From: GCA-2861595 sp035526335
GTDB lineage: Bacteria; Actinomycetota; Acidimicrobiia; Acidimicrobiales; GCA-2861595
Length of the DNA: 64,000 nucleotides
Assembly: GCA_035526335.1 (NCBI GenBank)
Contig: DATLCN010000036.1
Span: 62,001 to 126,000, forward strand
Reading direction: 5' to 3'
In this document: piece by piece, positions 16,695 through 24,936 of the stretch
How positions within the stretch are numbered: the first letter of the stretch is position 1
How the letters are laid out: each line of letters opens with the position of its first letter
Program-made: the position numbers and the translations under genes
Notes under the pieces: generated by a model
Databases searched by the model: none
What the model saw: the letters and a program-made list of their open reading frames with translations, nothing else
Told to the model about the DNA's origin: nothing

Positions 16695-17022
16695 GATTTT
16701 GACGGGGCGCCACCCAGAGGAAGGCCGTCACCGCACCGAGAGCGGCTCCCGCCCAGCCCGAAACGGTCACGTAGGACCAGTCGTTGCCCGACGAGATCCG
16801 CAGCGCCCACACCAGGCCGGCGCCCACCGACACCGCGGAGACACCCCCGAGGACCAAGTTGCGCCCGCCCGCCACCACGACGACCAGTTCACCGATCACA
16901 AGAGCCAGCATCACCCCTGAAACCAGCGGCGTCACCCCCCGCAGGTCGTACTCGCCGAGGATCACAGCGGCCAGGGCGGCGGCGGCGGCGGCGGCGATGG
17001 CCGCGAGCGGAAGCCGCATCAC
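16648..17022 (-). CDS. Small four-helix membrane protein
   Basis: A 124-residue hydrophobic protein on the strand opposite its neighbours, with four predicted helices (LAAIAAAAAAALAAVILG; LVSGVMLALVIGELVVVVAG; LVLGGVSAVSVGAGLVWAL; VSGWAGAALGAVTAFLWV). It overlaps the 3' end of the anti-sigma gene by 47 bp. ATG at 17022, with a second ATG directly after. The family is not recognised. Confidence 0.62.
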   Translation of the reverse strand: MMRLPLAAIAAAAAAALAAVILGEYDLRGVTPLVSGVMLALVIGELVVVVAGGRNLVLGGVSAVSVGAGLVWALRISSGNDWSYVTVSGWAGAALGAVTAFLWVAPRQNLRGSVPRGDGSLGEP

Positions 17023-17044
17023 CGGACAACGCTACTGTTCAGAT

Positions 17045-17389
17045 GTGCCGCAACCGGTAGAAGCTCGCGTTTCGGAGGTGGGCGAAGGCCCGGATTGGAC
17101 CGTGGAGGCGGCAGACACCGTCGAGCGACTGGTCGGGGGCCTCCGCCACAAGACCACCGCTCCGCTCACCACCGTCGCCCGCGCCGTGGTCTACGGATTG
17201 CTGGCGGCGGTGATGGCGCTTGCGACCTGCGTGCTCGTGATCGTCGGTGTCCTCAGAGCCGTCGACGTGTACCTTCCCGGCGAAGTGTGGTCGGCCCATC
17301 TGCTCGTCGGCGGAATCTTCACGGTCCTCGGAGGGTTCCTCCTCCGCAAGGCCAGTGCCGGCAGGAAGGTGAGCCATGACCGCTCGTGA
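17045..17389 (+). CDS. Two-helix membrane protein preceding trxB
   Basis: A 114-residue protein with two helices (VVYGLLAAVMALATCVLVIV and HLLVGGIFTVLGGFLL) and short cytoplasmic ends, a layout reminiscent of holin-like or phage-shock accessory membrane proteins, but without a firm family match. The GTG at 17045 starts the protein; the open frame further upstream is antisense to the previous gene. TACTGT lies close upstream, as in other possible leaderless genes here. The 3' end overlaps trxB by 14 bp. Confidence 0.65.
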   Translation: MPQPVEARVSEVGEGPDWTVEAADTVERLVGGLRHKTTAPLTTVARAVVYGLLAAVMALATCVLVIVGVLRAVDVYLPGEVWSAHLLVGGIFTVLGGFLLRKASAGRKVSHDRS

Positions 17390-18365
17390 CACCCGAGACG
17401 TCATCATCGTGGGTTCGGGACCCGCCGGTCTCACCGCGGCGATCTACACCGCACGGGCAAATCTCCGACCCCTGGTCATCGAAGGTGAGGCGTCCTCGAG
17501 CAGCGACCAACCCGGTGGACAGCTCATGCTCACCACGGAGGTCGAGAACTACCCCGGTTTCGTGGATGGCATCATGGGTCCGGAGCTGATGGCCAACTTC
17601 CGCGCTCAGGCGAGCCGTTTCGGAGCGGACTTCGTCACGGCCAAAGCCACACGGGTCGACCTCACCTCACGACCTTTCGGGATCTGGGTCGGCGACGACG
17701 AGTACAGCACACGCTCCGTCATCGTGAGCACCGGCGCCCGGGCACTGATGCTCGACGTTCCCAACGAACAAAGGCTGCTGGGTCACGGCGTCTCCACCTG
17801 TGCGACCTGCGACGGCTTCTTCTTCCGGGAGCTTCCCATCGCCGTCGTCGGAGGAGGCGATTCGGCGGTCGAGGAGGCGCTCTTCCTCACCAAGTTCGCC
17901 AGCAGAGTCACCTTGATCCACCGCCGGCGGGAGCTGCGGGCGTCCAAGATCATGCAGGAACGGGCCTTTCGGAACGACAAGATCGAGTTCATGTGGGACT
18001 CCACGGTCACCGACGTGCTCGGTGACACCTCGGTGTCGGCGGTGCGGGTACGCAACGTCCACAGTGGTGAGGAGTCCGACCTCGAGGTGAGTGGGCTCTT
18101 CGTCGCCATCGGCCATGTCCCGAACACCGACCTCTTCAAGGGTCAGTTGGAGATGGCGGACAACGGATACCTCATCACCCAGGCGGGCTCCACCCGGACC
18201 AAGGTGGAGGGGGTCTTCGCCAGCGGAGACGTCCAGGACCACGTCTATCGCCAGGCGGTCACCGCTGCCGGTTCCGGCTGCATGGCCGCCATCGACGCAG
18301 AACGTTGGCTGGAGACCCAGCACGACCTGCCCCCGGACATCGCCCAGACCCCCAGGAACTGGTAA
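17376..18365 (+). CDS. trxB: Thioredoxin reductase
   Basis: An FAD-dependent reductase that passes electrons from NADPH to thioredoxin. It is 329 residues. The FAD-binding motif is VIIVGSGPAGLTAAIYTARA (residues about 9-28), the redox-active disulfide is CATC in VSTCATCDGFFF near 145, the NADPH motif is VVGGGDSAVEEALFLTKFAS, and the C-terminal FAD segment is GVFASGDVQD. It is followed ten bases later by trxA, its substrate, as in mycobacteria (Rv3913-Rv3914). ATG 17376 with AAGGTGAGCC upstream. Confidence 0.96.
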   Translation: MTARDTRDVIIVGSGPAGLTAAIYTARANLRPLVIEGEASSSSDQPGGQLMLTTEVENYPGFVDGIMGPELMANFRAQASRFGADFVTAKATRVDLTSRPFGIWVGDDEYSTRSVIVSTGARALMLDVPNEQRLLGHGVSTCATCDGFFFRELPIAVVGGGDSAVEEALFLTKFASRVTLIHRRRELRASKIMQERAFRNDKIEFMWDSTVTDVLGDTSVSAVRVRNVHSGEESDLEVSGLFVAIGHVPNTDLFKGQLEMADNGYLITQAGSTRTKVEGVFASGDVQDHVYRQAVTAAGSGCMAAIDAERWLETQHDLPPDIAQTPRNW

Positions 18366-18375
18366 GGAGACCCTC

Positions 18376-18705
18376 ATGAACGCCAACATCGCAATCCTGA
18401 CCGACGCCACGTTCGACGAGCAGATCGCCGATGGCGACGAGGCGGTCCTCGTGGACTTCTGGGCTGAGTGGTGCGGGCCGTGTAAGGCCATCGCCCCCAT
18501 TCTCGAGGAGATCGCCGGCGAGCATGCCGGCAAGATCCGAATCGCCAAGGTCGACGTCGACGCCAACCTCGAGATCGCCCGGCGGTTCGAAGTTATGAGC
18601 ATCCCCACCCTCATCCTCTTCAAGGATGGTGCTCCCCAGCTGAGACTGGTCGGGGCGAAGGGCAAGGGGCAATTGCTCCAGGAGCTCGACGCATTCCTCA
18701 AGTAG
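18376..18705 (+). CDS. trxA: Thioredoxin
   Basis: A 109-residue cytoplasmic thioredoxin with the active site FWAEWCGPCKAIAP near residues 29-42 and the cis-Pro loop SIPTLILFKDG. The substrate of the TrxB encoded just upstream. ATG with TAAGGAGACC upstream. Its stop overlaps the apparent beginning of the cwlM reading frame. Confidence 0.96.
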   Translation: MNANIAILTDATFDEQIADGDEAVLVDFWAEWCGPCKAIAPILEEIAGEHAGKIRIAKVDVDANLEIARRFEVMSIPTLILFKDGAPQLRLVGAKGKGQLLQELDAFLK

Positions 18706-19697
18706 ACCGGCCTGGCCCCCTCCCCCTCCGCCTGGGAGACCGCAGCGAGGCGGTCCGGGATCTCCAGCAACGCCTGACCCGGTGCGGCTTCGACGGAGGC
18801 GTCCACGAAGCCGGCACCTTCAGCAAGGGCACCGCAGCCGCCGTAAAGTCCTTTCAAGCCGACAGGGGCCTACGGACCGACGGGATCTGCGGCACCCAGA
18901 CCTGGGCGGCACTTGTGGAGGCCGGTTACCAGCTGGGCGATCGGCTCCTGTACCTGCGGGAGCCGATGCTGAGGGGCGATGATGTCGCCGCGCTCCAGCG
19001 CCGCCTCGGGGGCCTCGGCTTCGACGCCGGCCGGGTCGACGCCATCTTCGGCCCCCGGACCAAGCTGGCGATCGACGAGTTCCAGAGAAACGCCGGCCTC
19101 ACCGTCGACGGGGTCTGCGGTCCGGCCACGCTTTCGATGCTCGACCGCCTCGGTCCGAGTGGCGCCCAGCGGGAGCCGGTGGCGGTGGTGCGGGAACTGG
19201 AGCTGCTTCGTCATGCTCCACGCACGCTGCAGGGCAGGCGGATCGCCGTCGGCAACGCCGGGGGGCTTCACGCCGCTGCCGTTGCCGCGGCACGGGCACT
19301 GGCGGCTTGCGGCGCCGAAGTGGTGCTCGTGCAGCACCCGGACCAATCCGAGCAGGCATCTGAGGCCAATACCTCGGCGGCCGATGTCTACATCGGCCTT
19401 CGTCTTGACATCGATGCCATCGGATGCACCACCGCCCACTACGCCAGCCACAGGTACGTCTCGCCCGGCGGCCGTGCTCTGGCCGTGCTCGTTCAGGCCA
19501 TCCTCCCCGAAGCGTTGGGCATCCCTGATGACGGAGTCCGAGGCATGGCCCTTCCGGTGCTACGGGAGACCCGTATGCCGGCGGTGGTGTGCGAGCTCGG
19601 CCCCCCCTCCACTGTCGTGGCCCGCACCGCGGAACTTGCCGAGGGCCTCGCCCGTGCCTTCAGCGCCTGGGCGGCCGCTCCGTTCGTGGACGCATGA
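18702..19697 (+). CDS. cwlM: CwlM-like peptidoglycan-binding pseudo-amidase
   Basis: About 331 residues. Two PG_binding_1 repeats (about 10-75: LRLGDRSEAVRDLQQRL, DGICGTQTWAAL; and 85-150: MLRGDDVAALQRRLGGLGF, DGVCGPATLSMLDRL) precede an amidase_3-like domain. Mycobacterial CwlM (Rv3915) has this layout and position; there it is not an active amidase but activates MurA. Here the zinc-site motif DPGHGG is replaced by VGNAGGLHAAAV, so loss of catalysis is likely. The two-repeat frame opens at 18702 with GTA overlapping the trxA stop (GTAG); the first usual start, GTG 18915, would delete the first repeat. Predicted cytoplasmic regulator of cell-wall precursor synthesis. Confidence 0.82.
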   Translation, partial: VDRPGPLPLRLGDRSEAVRDLQQRLTRCGFDGGVHEAGTFSKGTAAAVKSFQADRGLRTDGICGTQTWAALVEAGYQLGDRLLYLREPMLRGDDVAALQRRLGGLGFDAGRVDAIFGPRTKLAIDEFQRNAGLTVDGVCGPATLSMLDRLGPSGAQREPVAVVRELELLRHAPRTLQGRRIAVGNAGGLHAAAVAAARALAACGAEVVLVQHPDQSEQASEANTSAADVYIGLRLDIDAIGCTTAHYASHRYVSPGGRALAVLVQAILPEALGIPDDGVRGMALPVLRETRMPAVVCELGPPSTVVARTAELAEGLARAFSAWAAAPFVDA

Positions 19698-19977
19698 CCT
19701 CAGGGCCAGAGGGCCCATAGGGCCCGAGAAGAAGCTACTTGCGCGGCCGAGGGGGCCGTCGCGCACCCTAAAGTTGTCTGCGCCACGCATGCAGTCTCCT
19801 CACGGTCCCTTCGCGTTCCTTACGCTTTACACAGCTTCATCCCCACCTGTGGATGAGGGTCAGATGCAGGACCTCACGTGTGCCTCATGGTGAATCTCGT
19901 CCGGGGGTTCCCGCCTTTCCTCGACGGCTTTTCACCGCTGGACTTCTCGACACCTCATCCTCAACCTCTTGGCGCAC
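19698..19977. other. Intergenic region between convergent cwlM and parB
   Basis: No gene is seen. It holds the two GC hairpins described for 19711-19765. It also holds a third imperfect hairpin, CTTCATCC (19835-19842) with GGATGAGG (19851-19858), whose right arm overlaps an 8-of-9 match to a DnaA box (TGTGGATGA, 19848-19856). Most likely a bidirectional termination region. Confidence 0.5.
19711..19725 (+). terminator. Hairpin after cwlM
   Basis: GGGCCC-ATA-GGGCCC forms a 6-bp GC stem 13 bases after the cwlM stop. There is no U-tract. A second hairpin (TGCGCG at 19740-19745 with CGCGCA at 19760-19765) follows. They could terminate the converging cwlM and parB transcripts. Confidence 0.4.
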
Positions 19978-20886
19978 CTATAGGCTGGGGCGAGGCTCGG
20001 TCATCACCCGGTAGACCCGCTCCAGATCCTCGAGCGACCCGAACTCGATCACAACTCGACCCTTTTTCGTGCCCATCTCGACCTTCACCCGTGTGTCGAG
20101 GTGATCCGAGAGCAGGGCCTCGAGCTCCAGGAGACCAGGGGGGCGAAGGCGGCGGGTGGGCTGCGACGGGGCTGGGTCGCCGCCGGCGCCGGCGGCATCC
20201 TGCTGATCCCCTTGGCGATTCCGCGCCCGTACCGCCTCCTCCACAGCCCGTACTGACAGCCCTCCGGCCACCGCCCGCTTGGCCAAGGCCTCCTGAAAGC
20301 CACGGTCAGGCGAGCCGAGCAGTGCTCGGGCATGCCCCTCGGCCAACTGTCCCTCCGCTACCAGACGCTGGATCGACGGCGGGAGCTGGAACAGCCGAAG
20401 GATGTTGGTGACCGCCGCTCGGCTCTTACCCACCCGACGGGCCAGCTCCTCGTGGGTCAGCTGAAAGTCCTCGATGAGCTGGCTGAACGCGGCCGCCTCT
20501 TCGAGGGGGTTCAGGTCCTGGCGGTGAAGGTTCTCGACCAGCGCCTGCTCCAGGCTGGCGTCGTCGGTCACCTCCTTCACCAACGCCGGCATGGTCTGAA
20601 GGCCCGCTCGCTTGGCCGCCCGCCACCGCCTCTCGCCGGCGATGAGCTCGTAGGTGCCGGCGTGTTGGCCGGGCCGTACCAGCACCGGCTGCAACACTCC
20701 TAGTTCCCTCACCGATGCGGTGAGAGAAGCGAGGCGCTCCTCCTCAAAATGCCGCCGAGGCTGGAAAGAACTGGCAACAATGCTCGAGACCGGCACCTCG
20801 ACCAGAGCTGAGCCGTGCCCTCCGGCGGCCAACTCGGTAGGGATGAGCGCGGACAGACCCTTACCTAATCCGCTGCGGCGCGCCAC
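19978..20886 (-). CDS. parB: Chromosome partitioning protein ParB
   Basis: A 302-residue CTP-dependent clamp that loads at parS and spreads over the origin region. An N-terminal RRSGLGKGLSALIP segment interacts with ParA in the family. The CTP-binding motifs are YELIAGERRWRAAKRAG, and NLHRQDLNPLEEA follows. The central HTH is THEELARRVGKSRAAVTNIL, and the C-terminal dimerisation segment ends the protein. GTG start at 20886, inside the last 26 bp of parA. Confidence 0.96.
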   Translation of the reverse strand: MARRSGLGKGLSALIPTELAAGGHGSALVEVPVSSIVASSFQPRRHFEEERLASLTASVRELGVLQPVLVRPGQHAGTYELIAGERRWRAAKRAGLQTMPALVKEVTDDASLEQALVENLHRQDLNPLEEAAAFSQLIEDFQLTHEELARRVGKSRAAVTNILRLFQLPPSIQRLVAEGQLAEGHARALLGSPDRGFQEALAKRAVAGGLSVRAVEEAVRARNRQGDQQDAAGAGGDPAPSQPTRRLRPPGLLELEALLSDHLDTRVKVEMGTKKGRVVIEFGSLEDLERVYRVMTEPRPSL

Positions 20887-22363
20887 CGCTTACCTCCTTA
20901 GCCAGTTCCCGATAGGCGATGGCGCCTCGAGAAGTCGGATCGAACACGATAATCGGCTGACCGAACGAGGGGGCTTCCGATAGCCGCACCGTCCGGGGGA
21001 CGATGTTGCGACAGACTCTCGCGCCGAAGTGCGAACGCACCTCCGCCGCCACCTGGTCGGAAAGTTTGGTCCTGGCGTCGTACATGGTCAAGATGATGGT
21101 GGTCATCTCCAGGCGGGGGTTTAGGTTGCTCTGCACCAGTCCCACGTTGCGCATCAGTTGGCCGAGACCCTCGAGCGCGTAGTACTCGCACTGGATGGGA
21201 ACGATCACCTCGCTGGCAGCCGCCAGGCCGTTCACAGTTATAAGACCCAGTGAAGGCGGGCAGTCGATGAGGAAGAAATCGAAGTCGTCGACCACCTGCT
21301 CCACCGCCCGACGGAGCTTGAGCTCACGGCTGAAGGCGGGAACCAGTTCGATTTCCGCCCCGGCGAGATCAATAGTGGCCGGACAGACGAACAGGTTACG
21401 CACGCTCGTGGGCTCGATACAGTCGTCAATGGGGATGTCTCGGAGGAGGACGTCGTAAATGGACGACTCCAAGTTTCGAGGGTTGATTCCGAGACCGGTG
21501 GTGGCGTTGCCCTGCGGGTCGAGATCGATAACGAGAACGCGGTAACCGATCTCGGCGAGGGCCGCTCCCAAATTCACCGCTGTGGTCGTCTTGCCCACGC
21601 CACCCTTCTGGTTGGCGATGGCCATGACCCGCGGCAGGGGTGGCGGCGCCGCACGTGCCAACCGGGCCGGCCTTGGGCCGTCAGTCTGCTCGCCCGCCGC
21701 GGCGGCCTCCGGCTCAGGTGATATCCCGGGAGGAAGCGGTTCGACGACGTCTGGGACAGAGGTCGCCGGCCATGGGGTCGCCATGCCAGCCAGATCGTGT
21801 TCCACGTGCAACACACCTGCCGCCGTTTCCGACGCAGGCGTGCTGATTTCTTTTTCGGGCGCCGGCCCGCTGCTTCTGGCGCCATCAGCCGAGCGGTCCG
21901 ACGAGTCCTCTCTACCGAGCAGTGGGCCGCGAGGTCCGATCGCGTCGCCCGGAGCGGACGCATCCGTTGCGGACGCCTCCGGGGCGCTGGCCGGCGTCCC
22001 ATCCAGTACGACGCCTTCCGTGGCTTGCTCCTCCGGTCCCGAGGGCGATGGGCTAACCGGGTCGGGGGCGGATCGGTCCAGGTCTTGAGCGTCCGAAACT
22101 CCGCCGGGCGTGATGGCCTCGCCGGCCACGGGCTCAGAAGCTGTCGCTCCGGCGCCGTGACTCTTACGATGGTCCGGGATGTGCTCGCCTGCCTCGGACG
22201 ACGGAGCGCTGTCTCCGGGCTCAGCCGGAGCATCCGTCACACCCACATCCGAACGCAAACGGTCGAAGATGGCGCGACCTCGCTCACCCAGCTCCTCCTC
22301 GCCCGTCACGCCTGCACCCTCGCGCGCTCGGGGGGTCCCGGTCAAGGACCGTCTGTGATTCAC
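20861..22363 (-). CDS. parA: Chromosome partitioning ATPase ParA with long N-terminal extension
   Basis: A 500-residue Walker-type ATPase for origin segregation. The ATPase core begins at about residue 246 (VMAIANQKGGVGKTTTAVNL; deviant Walker A), with VLVIDLDPQGNATTGLG and FFLIDCPPSLGLITVNGLAA. The first 240 residues are acidic, Pro/Ala-rich and probably disordered. GTG at 22363 lies inside a parS-like site and is 10 bp after the rsmG stop. ATG 21784 (residue 194), just after the second parS-like site, is a credible alternative start giving about 307 residues. Streptomyces ParA likewise has a long tail encoded over parS. It overlaps parB by 26 bp. Confidence 0.93.
   Translation of the reverse strand: MNHRRSLTGTPRAREGAGVTGEEELGERGRAIFDRLRSDVGVTDAPAEPGDSAPSSEAGEHIPDHRKSHGAGATASEPVAGEAITPGGVSDAQDLDRSAPDPVSPSPSGPEEQATEGVVLDGTPASAPEASATDASAPGDAIGPRGPLLGREDSSDRSADGARSSGPAPEKEISTPASETAAGVLHVEHDLAGMATPWPATSVPDVVEPLPPGISPEPEAAAAGEQTDGPRPARLARAAPPPLPRVMAIANQKGGVGKTTTAVNLGAALAEIGYRVLVIDLDPQGNATTGLGINPRNLESSIYDVLLRDIPIDDCIEPTSVRNLFVCPATIDLAGAEIELVPAFSRELKLRRAVEQVVDDFDFFLIDCPPSLGLITVNGLAAASEVIVPIQCEYYALEGLGQLMRNVGLVQSNLNPRLEMTTIILTMYDARTKLSDQVAAEVRSHFGARVCRNIVPRTVRLSEAPSFGQPIIVFDPTSRGAIAYRELAKEVSGGAPQRIR
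21798..21813. promoter_or_regulatory. parS-like site inside parA
   Basis: TGTTCCACGTGCAACA matches the bacterial parS consensus (TGTTTCACGTGAAACA) at 14 of 16 positions. It is coded as VLHVEH within ParA. ParB is expected to load here. Confidence 0.75.
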
Positions 22364-22371
22364 GTGGAACG
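22356..22371. promoter_or_regulatory. parS-like site at the parA start
   Basis: TGATTCACGTGGAACG matches the parS consensus at 13 of 16 positions, including the full TCACGTG core. It covers the GTG start codon of parA, so ParB binding here could also restrain parA translation or transcription. Confidence 0.6.
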
Positions 22372-22372
22372 T

Positions 22373-22993
22373 CTACGAGGCGAAGAGCGGGCGCTTTTCC
22401 GGTACGCCGACCCGCCGAGGGAATCCTTCCGGGCACAGGGATTCCTGTCGCAGGATCTGAAACCTACAGAAGGCCTGCTCGAACCGACCGCTCGGGCGCA
22501 TGCCCAGCTGGGCCAAGGCTCCTTCCGGCCATCGTGCTCCGCCCTCTCCCGGTGGCTCGGAGACGATGAGGCGACCGCCGACCTCGAGGAGCGGTGCAGC
22601 ACATTCGGCTGTCACTGCGGGTGCACCGAAGCTTCGTGCCACCACCGTGTCGGCGCTGGCCCGCCACTCGGGTTCACGTCCCGCCTCCTCCGCCCTCGCC
22701 CGCGCTACCACCACCTGCGACGAGACACCGAGGTCCATCGCCGCTCGAGCCAGAAACAGCGTCCTCCGCTCACTGCTGTCCAGGAGGACGATGCGAACCG
22801 CCGGCCACGCCAATGCCAGGACCAGCCCGGGTAATCCTGCACCGCTGCCAAGGTCGATGAGCCGCCGAGGAACCTCGGTGCCGACCGCTTGGATGAAGCC
22901 CCGCGCGTGCTCGATATGCCCGTCTACCGGCCCAGGCCCGAGAAACCCCAGCAACCGGGCTTCCTCGAGCACGGCTTGGAGGGTGGCAGGCAC
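22373..22993 (-). CDS. rsmG: 16S rRNA 7-methylguanosine methyltransferase RsmG (GidB)
   Basis: Methylates G527 (E. coli numbering) of 16S rRNA with SAM. It is 206 residues. The SAM-binding motif is RLIDLGSGAGLPGLVLAL near residue 44, followed by RIVLLDSSERRTLFLARA, and ADTVVARSFGAPAVTAECAA with a conserved basic/aromatic patch. GTG start at 22993. TAAGTT on the minus strand (23009-23004) could be a -10 placed so that the mRNA has almost no leader. Loss of this gene in other actinobacteria gives low-level streptomycin resistance (known for the family). Confidence 0.93.
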   Translation of the reverse strand: MPATLQAVLEEARLLGFLGPGPVDGHIEHARGFIQAVGTEVPRRLIDLGSGAGLPGLVLALAWPAVRIVLLDSSERRTLFLARAAMDLGVSSQVVVARARAEEAGREPEWRASADTVVARSFGAPAVTAECAAPLLEVGGRLIVSEPPGEGGARWPEGALAQLGMRPSGRFEQAFCRFQILRQESLCPEGFPRRVGVPEKRPLFAS

Positions 22994-23115
22994 TGGGCGG
23001 AGAAACTTAGTGCGACGCTACGGCACTACGAACGCGTTTGTGACCGGTTTTGACGCCCCCGCGACGGCTCCGATGCTGCATCAGCAAACGTGTCCGTAGT
23101 TCCACCGGGCTGCAC

Positions 23116-23982
23116 TTAGGCGGGGTCGATCACGACACGCCGGTGGGGCTCCTCGCCTTCCGATGCCGTCGCCACACCCTCGATCGAGTTGATCGTGTCG
23201 TGGACGACCTTGCGGTCCGCCGCCTGCATGGGTTCGAGGATCTTCCTCTGCCTGGTCTCGATCACCTGGGCCGCGATCTGGCGGGTGAAGCGCTCCAGAG
23301 CCGAGCGCCGCTTCTCCCGATAGCCACCCACGTCAACCATGATGCGGCCGTTGCGGCGGCCGGTGCTGCGCTGCACTGCGGTCCGGGTCAGATCCTGAAC
23401 AGCAGCGAGAGTGGCCCCGTTGGGCCCGATGAGCAGGCCCAGGTTGTCGCCGAGTACGGCCACCTCCACGGTGTTGTCGTCGATCTCGCGCACCTCCACA
23501 GGCCGGGATCCGGCGCCCACAGCGTCCACGAGACCGGCGAGAAACGTCGCAGCTGCCTCTGCCTGGTCGGTGAGTGACACGTCACCCTTGGCCTCGATGT
23601 GGTCCATCTGCCCTCCTTGGCGTCGGCTTGATGGCGAATGGGCCACCCTGCGGGGTTGGTCGGTCTCAGGCCGTTCGGCCGACTTCGTAGTTGCACCAGG
23701 GGCACCGGTCCTGGGAGCGGCAGAGCCCGGCTCGGTCGCAGCCGGGACGGCTGAATCTGCTGTGGGCCGCCGCCGGCGCTGTTGGCGATCGGCCTTGGCC
23801 GGTGGGCTGCTGGGACGGACGCGTGCACGCACCCGCGCTTCCGATCGGATCCGCCCGAAGAGACCCAGCTTCGGCTCGTCGATCACCTCGAACTCCGCAT
23901 CGAGCTCATCCACGCCGAGTTGATCCAGCGCCGCGTCCTGTGCCTCCTCCAGCGTTCGACCAGTCGTTTCAACCCATTCCAC
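23116..23982 (-). CDS. jag: Jag/KhpB RNA-binding protein
   Basis: A 288-residue protein. A Jag_N domain (about 1-50, with EEAQDAALDQLGVDELDAEF and EPKLGLFGRI) is followed by a basic, disordered linker and an acidic segment. A KH domain (LGLLIGPNGATLAAVQDL, GxxG type) and an R3H domain (MQAADRKVVHDTI, R-x3-H) follow. The family binds RNA and affects cell division and envelope synthesis. It starts with GTG three bases after the yidC stop, the standard pairing. Confidence 0.93.
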   Translation of the reverse strand: MEWVETTGRTLEEAQDAALDQLGVDELDAEFEVIDEPKLGLFGRIRSEARVRARVRPSSPPAKADRQQRRRRPTADSAVPAATEPGSAAPRTGAPGATTKSAERPETDQPRRVAHSPSSRRQGGQMDHIEAKGDVSLTDQAEAAATFLAGLVDAVGAGSRPVEVREIDDNTVEVAVLGDNLGLLIGPNGATLAAVQDLTRTAVQRSTGRRNGRIMVDVGGYREKRRSALERFTRQIAAQVIETRQRKILEPMQAADRKVVHDTINSIEGVATASEGEEPHRRVVIDPA

Positions 23983-23985
23983 GGC

Positions 23986-24936
23986 TCAGCGACCTTTCCT
24001 GGCTCGACGCTTGGGGCGCTGCTTGTTCCTGCTGGCGTTCCGGCTGGGAGTGGGTGCACCCTTGACGTTGGTCGCCCTCCCGTTGCGGGATTGGCCCTTG
24101 GCTTTGGGGGCGATCTCCTTGAGTTTGGATTCTGGAGGGTGGGTGTCTTTCCCCTTCGGGCGCTTCACCTCCGTCGCCTTGGCCTCGATGTCCTTGACGT
24201 GACGTTCGGCGTGGGCCTTGAGGGTGGGGTCGAACCGGTACATCGCACCGGTCTGGGTGATCCTGAACAGGGCGGACATCAGGAAGTACACGTTCACCCC
24301 GGCAGGAATGGACAGGGAGATGAGCCCGAAGAATCCTGGCATCACCTTCAGCAAAATCTGCTGTTGGGGATTGCTGCTCTGGGTGTTCCGGGACATGGTC
24401 TGGCGGGTCTGGTAATACTGGCTCAAGACCACCAGAGCCACGAGGAAAAAGAACGGGACGGCAGCCCCGAACGAGCCGTGCCCCTCGCTGGCGCTCTTGG
24501 CGAGGTCGACTCCGAACGAGGTCATCTTGCCGCCGGACTCTCGCAGGGCCTGGTAGAGCTCGGTACCCTTGTCGAGATACTTCGGGTCCGGTATCCCCTT
24601 GGTGGTCTTGGTCAGCCCTCTTATCACCTGGTACATCACTATGAACACAGGTAGCTGCAGAAGCATCGGGAGACAGCCGGCGGCCGGGTTGACCTTGTAC
24701 TCCTTGTAAAGCTTGGTCATCTCCTCACCGAGTTTCTGGCGATCTCCCTTGTGCTGCTGCTGGAGCCGCTTCATCTCCGGCTGCATCTTCTGCATGGCCA
24801 GCATGCCCCGGGTGCCCTTCAGCGTGAGGGGAGACAGCACCAGCATCACGCTCACGGTCAGGAGGGCGATGGCGATTCCGTAGTTCGGAATTATCCCGTA
24901 GAAGAAGGCGAGAATCCCTGCCAGGAACTGGAACAT
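23986..24936 (-). CDS. yidC: Membrane protein insertase YidC
   Basis: A 316-residue Oxa1-family insertase that helps membrane proteins enter the bilayer. The first helix is GILAFFYGIIPNYGIAIALL, the cytoplasmic coiled loop is MQPEMKRLQQQHKGDRQKLG, then NPAAGCLPMLLQLPVFIVMY, FFFLVALVVLSQYYQTRQTM and MPGFFGLISLSIPAGVNVYF. The C-terminus is a strongly basic tail of about 60 residues, probably ribosome-binding. ATG 24936 shares its A with the yidD TGA (TGATG). The longer frame upstream is yidD in another frame. Confidence 0.95.
   Translation of the reverse strand: MFQFLAGILAFFYGIIPNYGIAIALLTVSVMLVLSPLTLKGTRGMLAMQKMQPEMKRLQQQHKGDRQKLGEEMTKLYKEYKVNPAAGCLPMLLQLPVFIVMYQVIRGLTKTTKGIPDPKYLDKGTELYQALRESGGKMTSFGVDLAKSASEGHGSFGAAVPFFFLVALVVLSQYYQTRQTMSRNTQSSNPQQQILLKVMPGFFGLISLSIPAGVNVYFLMSALFRITQTGAMYRFDPTLKAHAERHVKDIEAKATEVKRPKGKDTHPPESKLKEIAPKAKGQSRNGRATNVKGAPTPSRNASRNKQRPKRRARKGR

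Noticed and set aside
19861..19890. CACGTG at 19876 as a third parS site
   Set aside because: Only about 8 of 14 positions fit the parS consensus outside the common CACGTG core.
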